A DNA stretch of 35,286 nt from Azoarcus sp. GTDB lineage: Bacteria > Pseudomonadota > Gammaproteobacteria > Burkholderiales > Rhodocyclaceae. The stretch spans positions 1 through 35,286 of the forward strand of contig JAIRXQ010000034.1 in assembly GCA_031268195.1 (NCBI GenBank), written 5' to 3'. The position numbers and the translations under genes are program-made. The notes beneath the pieces are model-generated. The model saw only the letters and a program-made list of their open reading frames with translations, searched no databases and was not told the DNA's origin. Shown here piece by piece: positions 17,499 through 26,579 of the stretch (positions are counted from its first letter, which is position 1; every line of letters starts with the position of its first letter).

Positions 17499-18137
17499 AT
17501 GACCACGGTGGGCATCATTGATTACGGCATGGGCAATCTGCGCTCGGTGGCGAAAGCCATCGAACATGTCGCGCCCGGCGTCAAGGTGGACGTCACCGCC
17601 GACCCCGCGCGTGTCGCGGGCGCGGATCGGGTGGTTTTTCCCGGACAGGGCGCAATGCCCGACTGTATGCGCGAACTCGACTTGCGCGGCCTGCGTTCCG
17701 CCGTGCTGGAAGCGGCGGCGAGCAAGCCTTTCCTCGGCATCTGCATCGGCCTGCAAATGTTGTTCGAACACAGCGACGAAGGCAATGTGCCGGGGCTGGG
17801 CGTGTTCGCGGGCAACGTCGTGCGCTTTTGCGACGAGGACATGCGCGGCGCGGACGGCGCGCGCCTGAAAGTGCCGCACATGGGCTGGAACGAAGTGCGC
17901 CAGTGCAACGCGCATCCGCTGTGGGCGGGCATCCCGGATGGCGAGCGCTTTTATTTCGTGCACAGCTACCACGTGCGGCCCGCGGACGGGACTATCGCCG
18001 TCGCCGAAACAGAATATGGCGTTCGCTTTACCAGCGCGGTGGCGAGGGCTAATATTTTCGCGGTTCAGTTCCACCCCGAAAAGAGCGCCCAGATGGGCTT
18101 GCGCTTGCTTTCCAACTTCATCGGATGGACGCCCTAG
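17499..18137 (+). CDS. hisH: Imidazole glycerol phosphate synthase, glutaminase subunit
   Basis: A 212-residue class I glutamine amidotransferase that feeds ammonia to His[12 protein letters not shown] opens the protein. The nucleophile lies in [15 protein letters not shown], and the His-Glu pair in [12 protein letters not shown]. It begins 19 bp after hisB and is followed after 38 bp by hisA. Length is normal. Confidence 0.97.
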   Translation: MTTVGIIDYGMGNLRSVAKAIEHVAPGVKVDVTADPARVAGADRVVFPGQGAMPDCMRELDLRGLRSAVLEAAASKPFLGICIGLQMLFEHSDEGNVPGLGVFAGNVVRFCDEDMRGADGARLKVPHMGWNEVRQCNAHPLWAGIPDGERFYFVHSYHVRPADGTIAVAETEYGVRFTSAVARANIFAVQFHPEKSAQMGLRLLSNFIGWTP

Positions 18138-18175
18138 ACCGGCGATCCGTTTTCCCTCACGCTCGAACGACTCCC

Positions 18176-18925
18176 ATGTTGCTCATCCCTGCCATCGACC
18201 TCAAGGACGGCCATTGCGTTCGCCTCAAGCAAGGCGAAATGAGCGAGGCCACGGTGTTTTCCGAAAATCCCGCCGAAATGGCGCGGCATTGGCTCGACGC
18301 TGGCGCGCGCCGCCTGCATCTGGTCGACCTGAACGGCGCCTTCGCGGGCAAGCCCGTCAATCACAAAGTCGTTCGCGCCATCTGCGAGGAAGTCGGTGAC
18401 GACATTCCCGTGCAACTGGGCGGCGGCATCCGCGACCTCGATACCATCGAGAAATATCTCGATGTCGGCATCGATTACGTCATCCTCGGCACGGCCGCAG
18501 TCCGGAACCCCGGTTTGTTGCACGACGCTTGCAGCGCATTTCCCGGCCACATCATCGTCGGGCTGGATGCGAAAAATGGCAAAGTGGCTGTCGATGGCTG
18601 GTCGAAAATCACCAAGCACGATGTCATCGATCTGGCGCAGAAGTTCGAGGATTACGGCGTCGAAGCAGTGATCTACACCGATATCGGGCGCGATGGCATG
18701 CTCACCGGCGCAAACATCGAAGCCACGGTGAAACTCGCGCGCGCGCTGCGGATTCCGGTGATCGCCAGCGGCGGCGTGACGAACCTCGCCGACATCGAGG
18801 CGCTCGCCGCCATCGAAGACGAAGGCGTGAGCGCCGCCATCACCGGACGGGCCATCTACCAGGGCACGCTCGATTTCGCTGCGGGGCAGGCGTTGGCCGA
18901 CAAACTCGCCGGGCAGCGCTCCTGA
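18176..18925 (+). CDS. hisA: ProFAR isomerase (HisA)
   Basis: A 249-residue (beta/alpha)8 isomerase for the fourth step of histidine synthesis. It starts [20 protein letters not shown], with the first catalytic Asp in [18 protein letters not shown] and the second half-barrel Asp in [10 protein letters not shown] follow, then VIASGGVT. Its stop overlaps the hisF ATG by one base (TGATG), so the two are translationally coupled. Confidence 0.97.
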   Translation: MLLIPAIDLKDGHCVRLKQGEMSEATVFSENPAEMARHWLDAGARRLHLVDLNGAFAGKPVNHKVVRAICEEVGDDIPVQLGGGIRDLDTIEKYLDVGIDYVILGTAAVRNPGLLHDACSAFPGHIIVGLDAKNGKVAVDGWSKITKHDVIDLAQKFEDYGVEAVIYTDIGRDGMLTGANIEATVKLARALRIPVIASGGVTNLADIEALAAIEDEGVSAAITGRAIYQGTLDFAAGQALADKLAGQRS

Positions 18926-19683
18926 TGCTCGCCAAGCGGATCATTCCCTGCCTCGACGTCAACGCCGGCCGCGTCGTCAAGGGGACCAATTTCGTCGACC
19001 TGCGCGACGCGGGCGACCCGGTGGAAGTCGCGCGCCGCTATGACGAGCAGGGCGCGGACGAAGTCACTTTTCTCGACATCACCGCGAGCTCGGATGCGCG
19101 TGACATCATGCTCGGGGTGGTCGGCAAGGTGGCGGAGCAGGTGTTCATCCCGCTCACCGTCGGCGGCGGCGTGCGTACGCTCGAAGACGTGCGGCGGTTG
19201 CTACAGGCCGGGGCGGACAAGGTGAGCATCAATACCGCCGCCGTCCACCGCCCGCAAGTCGTCCGCGAAGCCAGCGCCAAGGTGGGCAGCCAGTGCATCG
19301 TGGTGGCCATCGACGCCAAGCGTTGCGCGCCCGGCCAATGGGAAGTCTTCACCCACGGCGGGCGCCAGGGCACGGGCATCGACGCCGTGCAGTGGGCGCA
19401 AAAAGTCGAAGCGCTGGGCGCGGGCGAAATCCTGCTCACCAGCATGGATCGCGACGGCACCCGCGCCGGTTTCGATCTGGCGCTGACGCGCGCCGTCTCC
19501 GATGCGGTGCGCATCCCGGTCATCGCCAGCGGCGGCGTGGGCAGGCTCGAACATCTGGCCGACGGTGTCAGTACCGGCGGCGCGGACGCGGTGCTGGCAG
19601 CGAGCATCTTCCATTTTGGTGAACACACGGTGCGCGAAGCCAAGGAATTGATGCGCGCACGCGGCATCGAGGTGCGTCTGTGA
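18925..19683 (+). CDS. hisF: Imidazole glycerol phosphate synthase, cyclase subunit
   Basis: A 252-residue (beta/alpha)8 cyclase that uses ammonia from HisH to make imidazole glycerol phosphate and AICAR. Motifs are [16 protein letters not shown] (catalytic Asp), [16 protein letters not shown], the second Asp in [13 protein letters not shown] and IASGGVG. It overlaps hisI by 4 bp (GTGA). Confidence 0.97.
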   Translation: MLAKRIIPCLDVNAGRVVKGTNFVDLRDAGDPVEVARRYDEQGADEVTFLDITASSDARDIMLGVVGKVAEQVFIPLTVGGGVRTLEDVRRLLQAGADKVSINTAAVHRPQVVREASAKVGSQCIVVAIDAKRCAPGQWEVFTHGGRQGTGIDAVQWAQKVEALGAGEILLTSMDRDGTRAGFDLALTRAVSDAVRIPVIASGGVGRLEHLADGVSTGGADAVLAASIFHFGEHTVREAKELMRARGIEVRL

Positions 19684-20093
19684 GCGCCCCCGCGCGGTGG
19701 CTCGACGAGATCCGTTGGGATGAGTTCGGCCTCGTGCCCGCCATCGCGCAGGAAGCGGGCAGCGGCAAGGTGCTGATGTTCGCGTGGATGAACCGCGAAG
19801 CGTTATCCCGCACCGTCGAAACGGGCAAGGCGGTGTATTGGTCGCGCTCGCGCCGATGCCTCTGGCACAAGGGCGAAGAATCCGGCCATGTGCAGAAAGT
19901 GCTGGAAATCCGTGTCGATTGCGACGCCGACGTGTTGCTGCTCACCATTGAGCAGGTGGGCGGCATCGCCTGCCACACCGGGCGGCACAGTTGTTTCTAC
20001 CGGCGTTACGTCGACGGAGGTTGGGAAAGCGTCGAGCCTGTGTTAAAAGATCCCGGTGCCATTTACGGAAACAAGGACGCGCATTCGCCATGA
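19680..20093 (+). CDS. hisI: Phosphoribosyl-AMP cyclohydrolase
   Basis: A 137-residue monofunctional cyclohydrolase for the third step of histidine synthesis. The Zn/Mg site is built from CDADVLLL and [29 protein letters not shown] is also characteristic. A GTG start overlaps the hisF stop. The separate hisE gene overlaps by 4 bp, the split arrangement common in betaproteobacteria, in contrast to the enterobacterial hisIE fusion. Confidence 0.97.
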   Translation: MSAPARWLDEIRWDEFGLVPAIAQEAGSGKVLMFAWMNREALSRTVETGKAVYWSRSRRCLWHKGEESGHVQKVLEIRVDCDADVLLLTIEQVGGIACHTGRHSCFYRRYVDGGWESVEPVLKDPGAIYGNKDAHSP

Positions 20094-20419
20094 GCGCCGA
20101 TATTTTCGACCGCCTCTCTGCCACGCTCGCTGCGCGCGGCGGCGCCGATCCATCGGTGTCCTACACAGCAAAGCTCTTCGCCAGGGGGCCGGATGCGATT
20201 CTCAAGAAGATCGGGGAAGAGTCCGCCGAACTCATCATGGCGAGCAAGGATGGCGAGCGCGGCGAAATTGTCTATGAAGCGGCGGACGTGCTTTTCCATA
20301 CCCTGATGCTGCTTGCTTTTCACGGTATTCCGGTCGAGGAGGTGCGCCGCGAACTCGAACGCCGCGAGGGGGTTTCCGGCATTGCCGAGAAACAGGCGCG
20401 GCAATCAGCGGAGAACTGA
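20090..20419 (+). CDS. hisE: Phosphoribosyl-ATP pyrophosphohydrolase
   Basis: A 109-residue all-alpha MazG-like enzyme for the second histidine step. Motifs are [13 protein letters not shown] (metal-binding Glu residues) and [13 protein letters not shown]. Its ATG overlaps the hisI stop, and its own TGA is directly followed by the hinT ATG with no gap. Confidence 0.96.
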   Translation: MSADIFDRLSATLAARGGADPSVSYTAKLFARGPDAILKKIGEESAELIMASKDGERGEIVYEAADVLFHTLMLLAFHGIPVEEVRRELERREGVSGIAEKQARQSAEN

Positions 20420-20770
20420 ATGGACGGTTGCCTCTTCTGCAAGATCGCGGCGGGCGAAATCCCCTCTAAAAAAGCGTACGAGGACGATCTGGTATACGCT
20501 TTCCACGACATTCACCCACTGCGCCCCACGCATGTACTGGTGATCCCGAAGCGGCACATCGCTTCGCTTGCTCAGGTGAGCGCGGCGGACGAGCCGGTGC
20601 TGGGGCGGCTGCTTGCCGTGGCGCAAAAACTTGCGGCGGAAAATGGCAGCACGGACGGCTTTCGCTGCATCGTCAATACGGGCAGGATCGGCGGACAGGA
20701 AGTGCCGCACCTGCACTTGCACATTCTGGGCGGGCCGGCGCCGGTCGGCCCGATGGTGGAAAAGATTTAA
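20420..20770 (+). CDS. hinT: HIT-family nucleotide hydrolase (HinT-like)
   Basis: A 116-residue purine-nucleoside phosphoramidase-type protein. CLFCKIAAGEIPSKK at the start and the histidine triad in EVPHLHLHILGG near the end are diagnostic. It sits between hisE and tatA, an arrangement shared by many betaproteobacteria. Its role in histidine synthesis or Tat export, if any, is not implied by sequence. Confidence 0.93.
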   Translation: MDGCLFCKIAAGEIPSKKAYEDDLVYAFHDIHPLRPTHVLVIPKRHIASLAQVSAADEPVLGRLLAVAQKLAAENGSTDGFRCIVNTGRIGGQEVPHLHLHILGGPAPVGPMVEKI

Positions 20771-20782
20771 GGAGACGATTCG

Positions 20783-21031
20783 ATGGGCTTTTCCAGTATT
20801 TGGCATTGGTTGATCGTCCTGTTGATCGTCGTGCTCGTGTTCGGGACCAAGAAACTGCGCAACATGGGACAAGACCTGGGTGGCGCAGTGCGGGGTTTCA
20901 AGGAAGGCTTGAAGGAAGGCGAAACCGTCGCTTCGCCGCCGCCGCAAGTGACGGCGCAGGAGGGCGCGCGGGCCGGGGCGACCCTTGAAGGCGAGGCGCG
21001 CGAGAAAGTCGATGACGACAAGGTTTCCTGA
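20783..21031 (+). CDS. tatA: Twin-arginine translocase subunit TatA
   Basis: An 82-residue protein with a single N-terminal membrane helix (about 6-22), the [16 protein letters not shown] hinge, an amphipathic helix and the [10 protein letters not shown] segment, then a charged Pro/Ala tail. It forms the size-variable pore of the Tat pathway for folded proteins. AAGGAGA lies 7 bp upstream of the ATG. It is the first of three tat genes in order A-B-C. Confidence 0.94.
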   Translation: MGFSSIWHWLIVLLIVVLVFGTKKLRNMGQDLGGAVRGFKEGLKEGETVASPPPQVTAQEGARAGATLEGEAREKVDDDKVS

Positions 21032-21068
21032 GCCGTGCCGCGCCGCGAGGCGGGGAGATGCCTGAAAC

Positions 21069-21488
21069 ATGTTCGATCTCGGCTTTTCCGAACTCGTCGT
21101 CATCGCCGTCGTGCTGCTGGTCGTCGTCGGCCCGGAGCGCTTGCCGAAAGTAGCGCGCACTGCCGGGCATCTGCTCGGGCGCCTGCAACGCTATGTCGCC
21201 GGAGTGAAGGCCGACATCCAGCGCGAGATGCAGATCGACGAATTGAAAAAGCTGCAAGAGCAGGCGCGGGAATTCGACAAGAACCTGCGCGCCGGGGTGA
21301 ATGAAATACACACCGAGGTGAGCGAGGCGCTCGCACTGCCGCCCGTTGCGGCGAGCGAACTGCCCATTGCGGCGAGCGAACCCGTTACCGCTGACGCGGT
21401 GGACGCTCCGGAAGCCGAAGCCGTGCTGCCTGCCGTATCCGACGGGCAACTCCGCCTCGATCTGGATGTCCCGGCCGACAAAACATAA
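21069..21488 (+). CDS. tatB: Twin-arginine translocase subunit TatB
   Basis: A 139-residue protein beginning MFDLGFSELVVIAVVLLVVV with VGPERLPKVARTAG, the TatB hinge signature. A long amphipathic helix and an acidic Ala/Pro-rich tail follow. The tail contains a 15-bp direct repeat (21346-21360 and 21367-21381) giving two Ala-Ala-Ser-Glu units. TatB binds substrate signal peptides together with TatC. Confidence 0.94.
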   Translation: MFDLGFSELVVIAVVLLVVVGPERLPKVARTAGHLLGRLQRYVAGVKADIQREMQIDELKKLQEQAREFDKNLRAGVNEIHTEVSEALALPPVAASELPIAASEPVTADAVDAPEAEAVLPAVSDGQLRLDLDVPADKT

Positions 21489-21491
21489 GAC

Positions 21492-22253
21492 ATGAACGAA
21501 GCACACCCCCCCGAGGAGACTTTCGTCTCGCACCTCATCGAGCTGCGCGACCGCCTGCTGCGCGCCATTATCGCGGTGGCGGTGGTTTTCATCTGCCTCG
21601 TGCCCTGGGCGAACCGGATTTACGACATGCTGGCCGCGCCATTGATGGCGGTTCTGCCGGCAGGGATGCACATGATCGCCACTGGCGTGGTGACGCCATT
21701 TTTGGTGCCGATCAAGGTGACGATGCTGGTGGCTTTCGTGCTGAGCCTGCCGTATGTGCTCTATCAGGTGTGGGCATTCGTCGCGCCCGGACTCTACGCG
21801 CACGAACGCCGTTTCGCGTTGCCGCTGGTATTCGCCAGCACGATGCTGTTTCTGGCTGGAATGGCGTTTTGCTACTTCCTCGTTTTTCGCCTTGCGTTCG
21901 GCTTCATCGCCAAGATCAAGCCGGAGAGTGTGCAACTGGCCCCGGACATCGAACAATACCTGTCTTTCGTGATGACGATGTTCATCGCCTTCGGCGCGAC
22001 CTTCGAGGTGCCGGTCGCCGTCGTCCTGCTCGCCAGGGCCGGCATCGTATCGGTAGAGAAACTGCGCGAGGTGCGCCCTTACGTGATCGTCGGTGCTTTC
22101 ATCGTCGCGGCGGTGGTGACGCCGCCCGATGCAATATCGCAGATCATGCTTGCCGTGCCGATTTGCCTGTTGTACGAGGCCGGTCTGTTCATCGCCCGCC
22201 TCATCGCGCGGCCGACGGCGGTGCCCGCAGCGGACACGGAGCCCACAAAGTAA
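21492..22253 (+). CDS. tatC: Twin-arginine translocase subunit TatC
   Basis: A 253-residue protein with six membrane helices. PEETFVSHLIELRDRLLRA near the N-terminus (signal-peptide binding Glu) and FVAPGLYAHERRF are TatC signatures, as are the periplasmic loops before FATTF-like helix 4 (FGATFEVPV). TTP-like VVTPPDAISQIMLAVPI completes the match. It is separated from tatB by 3 bp and ends the operon, with its stop inside the terminator. Confidence 0.96.
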   Translation: MNEAHPPEETFVSHLIELRDRLLRAIIAVAVVFICLVPWANRIYDMLAAPLMAVLPAGMHMIATGVVTPFLVPIKVTMLVAFVLSLPYVLYQVWAFVAPGLYAHERRFALPLVFASTMLFLAGMAFCYFLVFRLAFGFIAKIKPESVQLAPDIEQYLSFVMTMFIAFGATFEVPVAVVLLARAGIVSVEKLREVRPYVIVGAFIVAAVVTPPDAISQIMLAVPICLLYEAGLFIARLIARPTAVPAADTEPTK

Positions 22254-22279
22254 AAACGGAGGCTTTCGCCTCCGTTTTT
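22252..22279. terminator. Intrinsic terminator after tatC
   Basis: AAAAACGGAGGC (22252-22263) and GCCTCCGTTTTT (22268-22279) form a perfect 12-bp stem with a TTTC tetraloop, running into the T tract. It begins within the tatC TAA stop and also serves the convergent PEP-CTERM gene from the minus strand, whose stop is about 20 bp away. Confidence 0.92.
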
Positions 22280-22299
22280 ACTGATTGCTCGCGCGGATT

Positions 22300-23058
22300 T
22301 CAGAGGCGCGTGCGACGGCGTCTTGCCACCATGCCGACGATACCCAGGCCAGCCAACAGCATGGCATAGGTCTCGGGTTCGGGAACGGGAGACGACGTGA
22401 CGTTGGTGACGAAGAACTCCATGTCATTGAAGTCGTCGTACAACGAGTGGTGGAGCTTCGAGTACGAGGAGCTGCCATAGTTGTAGAGAGTTTCGAAACC
22501 GACCAGCGCGACATTGTCGCCACTGGGTGTGACCGGTTGGTAACTCGTCAATGGCACCTTCGGCAGTTGGCCGTCGAAGTCATAGACGACCGCAGCGTGG
22601 GCAAAGCCGTCGATATTGCGACCGTCGACACTGGCTTCGCCGGTCTGGTAATAGTACGTATCCCGGCCCTTGTTGTAGTCGGTCTTGTTGTCGGCAGCCA
22701 CTACACCGAAGACGATCTCACCCGAGGTGATCGAGCCGGCAGGAATGACGATGTCCAGGGTTCCGCCATTTTTGTAGACATCGAAGTAGATGGACTTCCA
22801 CTTTTCGCCGGTATAAATATCGTTCCACGTGCCCGTGGCGCCATCCTTCCATTGCAGGATGCTGTACTGGTTCGGGTCGTTTTCGTCGAGGACGAGGCGG
22901 ACGACGATGTCCTGCGTCGGGTCGGCGACGTACAGATGGCCACCCAGCGTGGATTCGGCTAACGGGAACATTTCTTTATAGATATTGGCCTGCGCCAGTG
23001 GCGAGCTCAGCAAAAGTGCGCCGCCAGCAATGGCAAGAGCAACGCGAGTGAATTTCAT
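22300..23058 (-). CDS. PEP-CTERM exported protein of unknown function
   Basis: A 252-residue protein with a signal peptide (MKFTRVALAIAGGALLLSS, cleavage likely after AQA). A beta-rich Tyr/Asp/Gly-rich body contains no Cys. A classic PEP-CTERM tail ends VPEPETYAMLLAGLGIVGMV then ARRRRTRL. The body (for example DIVVRLVLDENDPNQYSI, YYYQTGEASVDG) matches nothing I can name. The tail type is the one used by exosortase A systems of EPS-producing bacteria and differs from the tail at 7240-7339. The gene is solitary, converges on tatC, and has its own sigma-54 promoter. Confidence 0.88.
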   Translation of the reverse strand: MKFTRVALAIAGGALLLSSPLAQANIYKEMFPLAESTLGGHLYVADPTQDIVVRLVLDENDPNQYSILQWKDGATGTWNDIYTGEKWKSIYFDVYKNGGTLDIVIPAGSITSGEIVFGVVAADNKTDYNKGRDTYYYQTGEASVDGRNIDGFAHAAVVYDFDGQLPKVPLTSYQPVTPSGDNVALVGFETLYNYGSSSYSKLHHSLYDDFNDMEFFVTNVTSSPVPEPETYAMLLAGLGIVGMVARRRRTRL

Positions 23059-23113
23059 GAGGGAACTCCTTGTTTGTAACTGTAGAGATTACACAACTGC
23101 GTGGTCGTACGTA

Positions 23114-23129
23114 CGCACGATTTGTGCCA
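23114..23129 (-). promoter_or_regulatory. Sigma-54 promoter of the PEP-CTERM gene
   Basis: On the minus strand, TGGCACAAATCGTGCG matches the -24/-12 consensus TGGCAC-N5-TTGC, with the invariant GG and GC correctly spaced and one mismatch (GTGC for TTGC). Transcription would start near 23102, about 44 nt before the ATG at 23058. An AAGGAG site lies just upstream of that ATG. Confidence 0.8.
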
Positions 23130-23141
23130 GGAACTGTAACT

Positions 23142-23197
23142 TGTTGAAAAAATTTGTTATTCAACATCGAAGGATTTTTACAAAAGCGACTGTGTAA
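23142..23197. promoter_or_regulatory. Two inverted repeats upstream of the sigma-54 promoter
   Basis: TGTTGAA (23142-23148) and TTCAACA (23160-23166) form one dyad. TTACA (23178-23182) and TGTAA (23193-23197) form another. Their centres are about 50 and 85 bp upstream of the predicted start, suitable for IHF and/or an enhancer-binding protein. A third TGTAA/TTACA pair lies at 23075-23093, within the leader. Confidence 0.5.
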
Positions 23198-23245
23198 GTT
23201 ATTTCGACACTGAAATCCCGCCACCAAAATCGCCCTGAAACCCGG

Positions 23246-24400
23246 TCAAGGAGCACTGGGGGCCGGCCGGCGGCCTATCGTGACTTTCAGGTTGATGGTT
23301 TTATGGTTGCGCAGCAGGCCGAAAACCGTCGTTTGTCCGGGGGCGAGCGCGGCCACGCGCTCGAGCAGGTCGCGGGGAAGCCGTACGTCCTGACCGTCGA
23401 TGGACTGTAGCACATCGCCAGGACGCACGCCGCTCCTAGCGGCGGGACTGTCATTCAACACGCCGTAGATCAGCACGCCGCGCTTGACGGGCAGGCCGAA
23501 CGATGCGGCGCTCTCCGGGGTGATCTCGCGCATTTCCACACCGATCCAGCCGCGTACCACTTCGCCGTTGGCGACGATCTGCTCCAGCACTTGTCGCGCC
23601 ATCGACACCGGGATGGCGAAGCCGATGCCGAGCGAGCCGCCGTCCGAACTGGTCGAATAGATTGCCGTGTTGATGCCCACCAGCCGCCCGGCGCTGTCGA
23701 CCAGCGCGCCGCCCGAATTGCCGCGGTTGATCGCGGCGTCGGTCTGGATGTAGTTCTCGAAGGCGTTTATGCCGAGATGCTGGCGGCCGAGTGCCGAGGC
23801 GATGCCCATCGTCACCGTCTGCCCGATGCCGAAGGGGTTGCCGATGGCGAGCACCACATCGCCCACGGCCAGACTGTCGGCGGGCGCAAAGGCGATGGCG
23901 GGCAATTTGGCGTTGGTATCGAGCTTGACGACGGCAAGGTCGGTTTCGGGGTCGCGTCCGACGATGTGCGCACCGAATTTGCGCCCGTCGTTCAAGACGG
24001 TTTCGATTTCGTCCGCACCCTCGATGACGTGGTTGGCGGTGAGCACGTAACCTTGCGGACTGGCGATCACGCCGGAACCCAACCCGTTGCGTTCGGGGGC
24101 GCCGAAAAAGTGGCGGAACACCGGGTCATCGATCAACGGGTGGTTGGGGACTTTCGCCGCCTGCCGGGTGTAGATGTGCACCACCGAGGGCAAGGCGCGT
24201 TGCGCAGCGGGTGCGTATGAGCCGGCGGCAGTCGTGGGCTGGCCGTTTGCGGCGGATGAGGGCGCCTCCAGGACGGTGACGGCGTTGTCGGGAGCGGTTG
24301 CGCCGTTATGCAGCCAGCCAGGTTTGAGCGTACCGACGACGAACAAGACGGCGACGCTGATCGTCACCGCTTGCGCAAAGATCAACCACAAGCGACGCAT
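23246..24400 (-). CDS. DegS/HtrA-like periplasmic serine protease
   Basis: A protease of about 384 residues with one N-terminal membrane anchor (MRRLWLIFAQAVTISVAVLF). The trypsin-like domain has the catalytic His in TANHVIEGAD, Asp in DPETDLAVVKLD and Ser in NRGNSGGALVD. A single PDZ domain (GVLIYGVLNDSPAARSGVRPGDVL, then IDGQDV) follows. One PDZ domain plus an anchor makes it DegS/AlgW-like rather than DegP. Such enzymes start envelope-stress signalling or degrade misfolded exported proteins. MRRLW at 24400 was chosen as start because that sequence opens relatives; ATGs at 24412 and 24457 are in frame, but the latter overlaps the divergent gene. Confidence 0.88.
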   Translation of the reverse strand: MRRLWLIFAQAVTISVAVLFVVGTLKPGWLHNGATAPDNAVTVLEAPSSAANGQPTTAAGSYAPAAQRALPSVVHIYTRQAAKVPNHPLIDDPVFRHFFGAPERNGLGSGVIASPQGYVLTANHVIEGADEIETVLNDGRKFGAHIVGRDPETDLAVVKLDTNAKLPAIAFAPADSLAVGDVVLAIGNPFGIGQTVTMGIASALGRQHLGINAFENYIQTDAAINRGNSGGALVDSAGRLVGINTAIYSTSSDGGSLGIGFAIPVSMARQVLEQIVANGEVVRGWIGVEMREITPESAASFGLPVKRGVLIYGVLNDSPAARSGVRPGDVLQSIDGQDVRLPRDLLERVAALAPGQTTVFGLLRNHKTINLKVTIGRRPAPSAP

Positions 24401-24455
24401 AATGACGCCCATTGAATGAAACAGACCCGCCCGAAAACGACGAAGGAAGAAAGAC

Positions 24456-25205
24456 ATGCGGCTCGAAGCACTACAGCGCCATCTCGGCGAACTGCTGGAA
24501 GTCGCGCGGCTGCGCGATTATTGCCCAAACGGATTGCAAGTGGAAGGACGGGGCGAAGTGCGGCGCGTGCTGTGCGGCGTCACGGCCTGCCAGGCCCTGA
24601 TCGAGATGGCGGTACAGGGGGGCTACGATGCTCTGCTGGTGCATCACGGCTATTTCTGGCGCGGCGAGGATGGGTGCATCACCGGTATCCGCCGCCGCCG
24701 TCTCGGGGCGCTGCTTACGCACGACATTTCGTTGCTGGCCTACCACCTGCCGCTCGATGTGCATCCGCTGCTCGGCAATAACGCCCAACTCGCGCGCCTC
24801 ATGGGATGGGAAGGCGAAGACCATTTCGGGGATCAGGATCTCGGTTGGATCGGCGTGCCGCAGGAAGCGGGGCAGCGCGCGGTTGAGATCGCGGCGACGC
24901 TCGCAACGACGCTCGAACGCGAACCGCTGCTGGTCGGCGACGGCGAGCGCATCGTGCGGCGCATCGCGTGGTGTACGGGCGGCGCGCAGAGCCTGCTCGA
25001 ACAGGCGATCGCGGCGGGCGCCGACCTCTATGTTTCGGGAGAAATCTCGGAGCCGACCACACATCTGGCGCGAGAATCCGGTGTGCCATACATCGCCGCC
25101 GGCCATCACGCCACCGAACGTTACGGTGTGCAGGCGCTGGCCCGGCATTTACGCGAAAACATGGGGCTGGAGGCTGATTTTATCGACCTTCCCAACCCGG
25201 CCTGA
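24456..25205 (+). CDS. Nif3/YbgI-like dinuclear metal-binding protein
   Basis: A 249-residue protein of the Nif3-like GTP cyclohydrolase-related family. Metal ligands are seen in ALLVHHGYFWRG, AYHLPLDVHPLLGNN and AAGHHATERYG. LRDYCPNGLQVEG near the start and CTGGAQSLLEQAIAAGADLYVSGEI are characteristic. Length is typical of the single-domain form. Function in the family is not settled; metal-dependent hydrolysis is proposed. It is divergent from the DegS-like gene and has AAGGAAG upstream. Confidence 0.9.
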   Translation: MRLEALQRHLGELLEVARLRDYCPNGLQVEGRGEVRRVLCGVTACQALIEMAVQGGYDALLVHHGYFWRGEDGCITGIRRRRLGALLTHDISLLAYHLPLDVHPLLGNNAQLARLMGWEGEDHFGDQDLGWIGVPQEAGQRAVEIAATLATTLEREPLLVGDGERIVRRIAWCTGGAQSLLEQAIAAGADLYVSGEISEPTTHLARESGVPYIAAGHHATERYGVQALARHLRENMGLEADFIDLPNPA

Positions 25206-25223
25206 GCGCAACGAATTGCGGGG

Positions 25224-26579
25224 TTACGGCGCGGTTTGCGCCGTGTCCTGCGCGTCCTGCGAGGGGGCGGGCGGCTCAGGGGTTTCGGGCGGCTTGGGGG
25301 CTTCAGGTGGTTCGGGTGTTTCAGGCGGCTTGGGGGTTTCAGATGGTTCGGGTGCTTCAGGCGGCTCGCCGAGGGGGGCGGGCGCCTCCTGCGCCGCTGC
25401 CGGCGATGCGTCTCCCACTTCTGGCGGTGTGCCCGGCACCGAATCGGGCGGCACGCTGTCCTCGTCCGTTTCGGTCGGCGGGCAGTTGTCCGCCGGCGTA
25501 TCCGCGAGGGCGCCGACCGGCCCGGTATAAGGGCCGAGGTCGAGCTCGAGGATGGCGCTCAGGCACAGGATGTCGTCGATGGCGGTGAGTGAGAAGCCGC
25601 GGCGTGTTTCAGAGCGCGTGTCACGCAACAAGTATTGCAGGTATGCCTGGCATTCACGCGTGCCCCAAATCTCTTGCAGACGTCCCAGAATGTGATGCAT
25701 TTCTTCGATGCCGTGCGCCGGGTCGCGGGCGCTGTCGAAATTGTCCCAGTCGACGGTCCACACGTTGAAGGTTTTGTTGAGCTTCTGGGCGATCTTGTCG
25801 AATTCGGCGCGCTGGCCGCTTTTACGATAAACGTCGAGTAGCTTGAGCCAGGGCGTGACCGCGACTTTCGGATTGTGTTCGATGTAATCCGCCAGCGCCT
25901 CGGCGGCACTGTTGACGCGTCCGAAGCTCAACATGATGTCGGCCAGTTCGATGGTCGAATCGTAGGGCTGGACTCTTGCCGGAGCCGCGAATACTTCCAT
26001 GGCCCGGGCTTGCAGGTCGAGTACGGGCGAGGAGGCATCCCACTCCGGCACGGAGGGGACGAAAGTGGGCGCGGGCGGGGGCAGGGTGCTTTCCTGTGGC
26101 ACGGTGGATGGCGGCGCGAGGTCGGAAACGGACGCTTCCGCGGCGGACAACGCGTCGGCAAAGCTGCCGGGGGCCGTGTGCCGCATGCGTAGCGCCAGAA
26201 TGACGCAAACCGCGCAGGCAAAAACGGCGATGCTTCCCAGCAGCCAGTCGAAGGATTCGCTATCGGATTGCGCGGGCGTGGTTTCGGACGCGGCAGACGT
26301 GGTCTGCTGTCCTGTCAGCAGGCGGATTTGTTCGAGCAACTGGTCTTGCCGTTCCCGCATGCGGGTTTGGTCCGCTTCGAGCTCGTGCACGCGTTGCAAC
26401 AGGCTTTCCTGTTGTTGGCGGATTTCTTCAGGCACGCCCTGTGTGGGGAAATTTTCGATGGCGGGCTGCTGGGGCTGCGGCGACACTTGCTGTTGCGCGA
26501 AAGCACCGGAGGGTAGGCAAACAGCAAACGTGCCCGCAAACAAAAAAGAAAAAACAATCGCTGTCCGTCTTGTGTTCAT
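25224..26579 (-). CDS. FimV-like membrane protein with Pro-rich repeat tail
   Basis: A 451-residue protein with a signal peptide (cleaved near AFAQQ). A coiled-coil segment (about 50-95, EEIRQQQESLLQRVHELEA), a membrane helix (about 112-130, LLGSIAVFACAVCVILAL) and a linker rich in Pro follow. The cytoplasmic helical domain (about 205-335) includes IELADIMLSFGRVNSAAEAL and VWTVDWDNF, reminiscent of FimV/TPR-like regions that organise type IV pili and polarity. The last 90 residues are Pro/Glu-rich, with 12-residue repeats encoded by a 36-bp DNA repeat. FimV assignment is by layout, not by a firm signature. It is divergent from the PP2C gene. Confidence 0.6.
   Translation of the reverse strand: MNTRRTAIVFSFLFAGTFAVCLPSGAFAQQQVSPQPQQPAIENFPTQGVPEEIRQQQESLLQRVHELEADQTRMRERQDQLLEQIRLLTGQQTTSAASETTPAQSDSESFDWLLGSIAVFACAVCVILALRMRHTAPGSFADALSAAEASVSDLAPPSTVPQESTLPPPAPTFVPSVPEWDASSPVLDLQARAMEVFAAPARVQPYDSTIELADIMLSFGRVNSAAEALADYIEHNPKVAVTPWLKLLDVYRKSGQRAEFDKIAQKLNKTFNVWTVDWDNFDSARDPAHGIEEMHHILGRLQEIWGTRECQAYLQYLLRDTRSETRRGFSLTAIDDILCLSAILELDLGPYTGPVGALADTPADNCPPTETDEDSVPPDSVPGTPPEVGDASPAAAQEAPAPLGEPPEAPEPSETPKPPETPEPPEAPKPPETPEPPAPSQDAQDTAQTAP
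25270..25366. repeat. 36-bp tandem repeats coding a Pro/Glu tail
   Basis: GGCGGCTTGGGGG-type units begin at 25288 and 25324, with a partial third at 25360, an exact 36-bp period; a further degenerate part lies upstream from about 25270. On the minus strand they encode EPPEAPKPPETP-like dodecamers at the C-terminus of the FimV-like protein. The length keeps the frame, so copy number can vary without inactivation. Confidence 0.85.
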
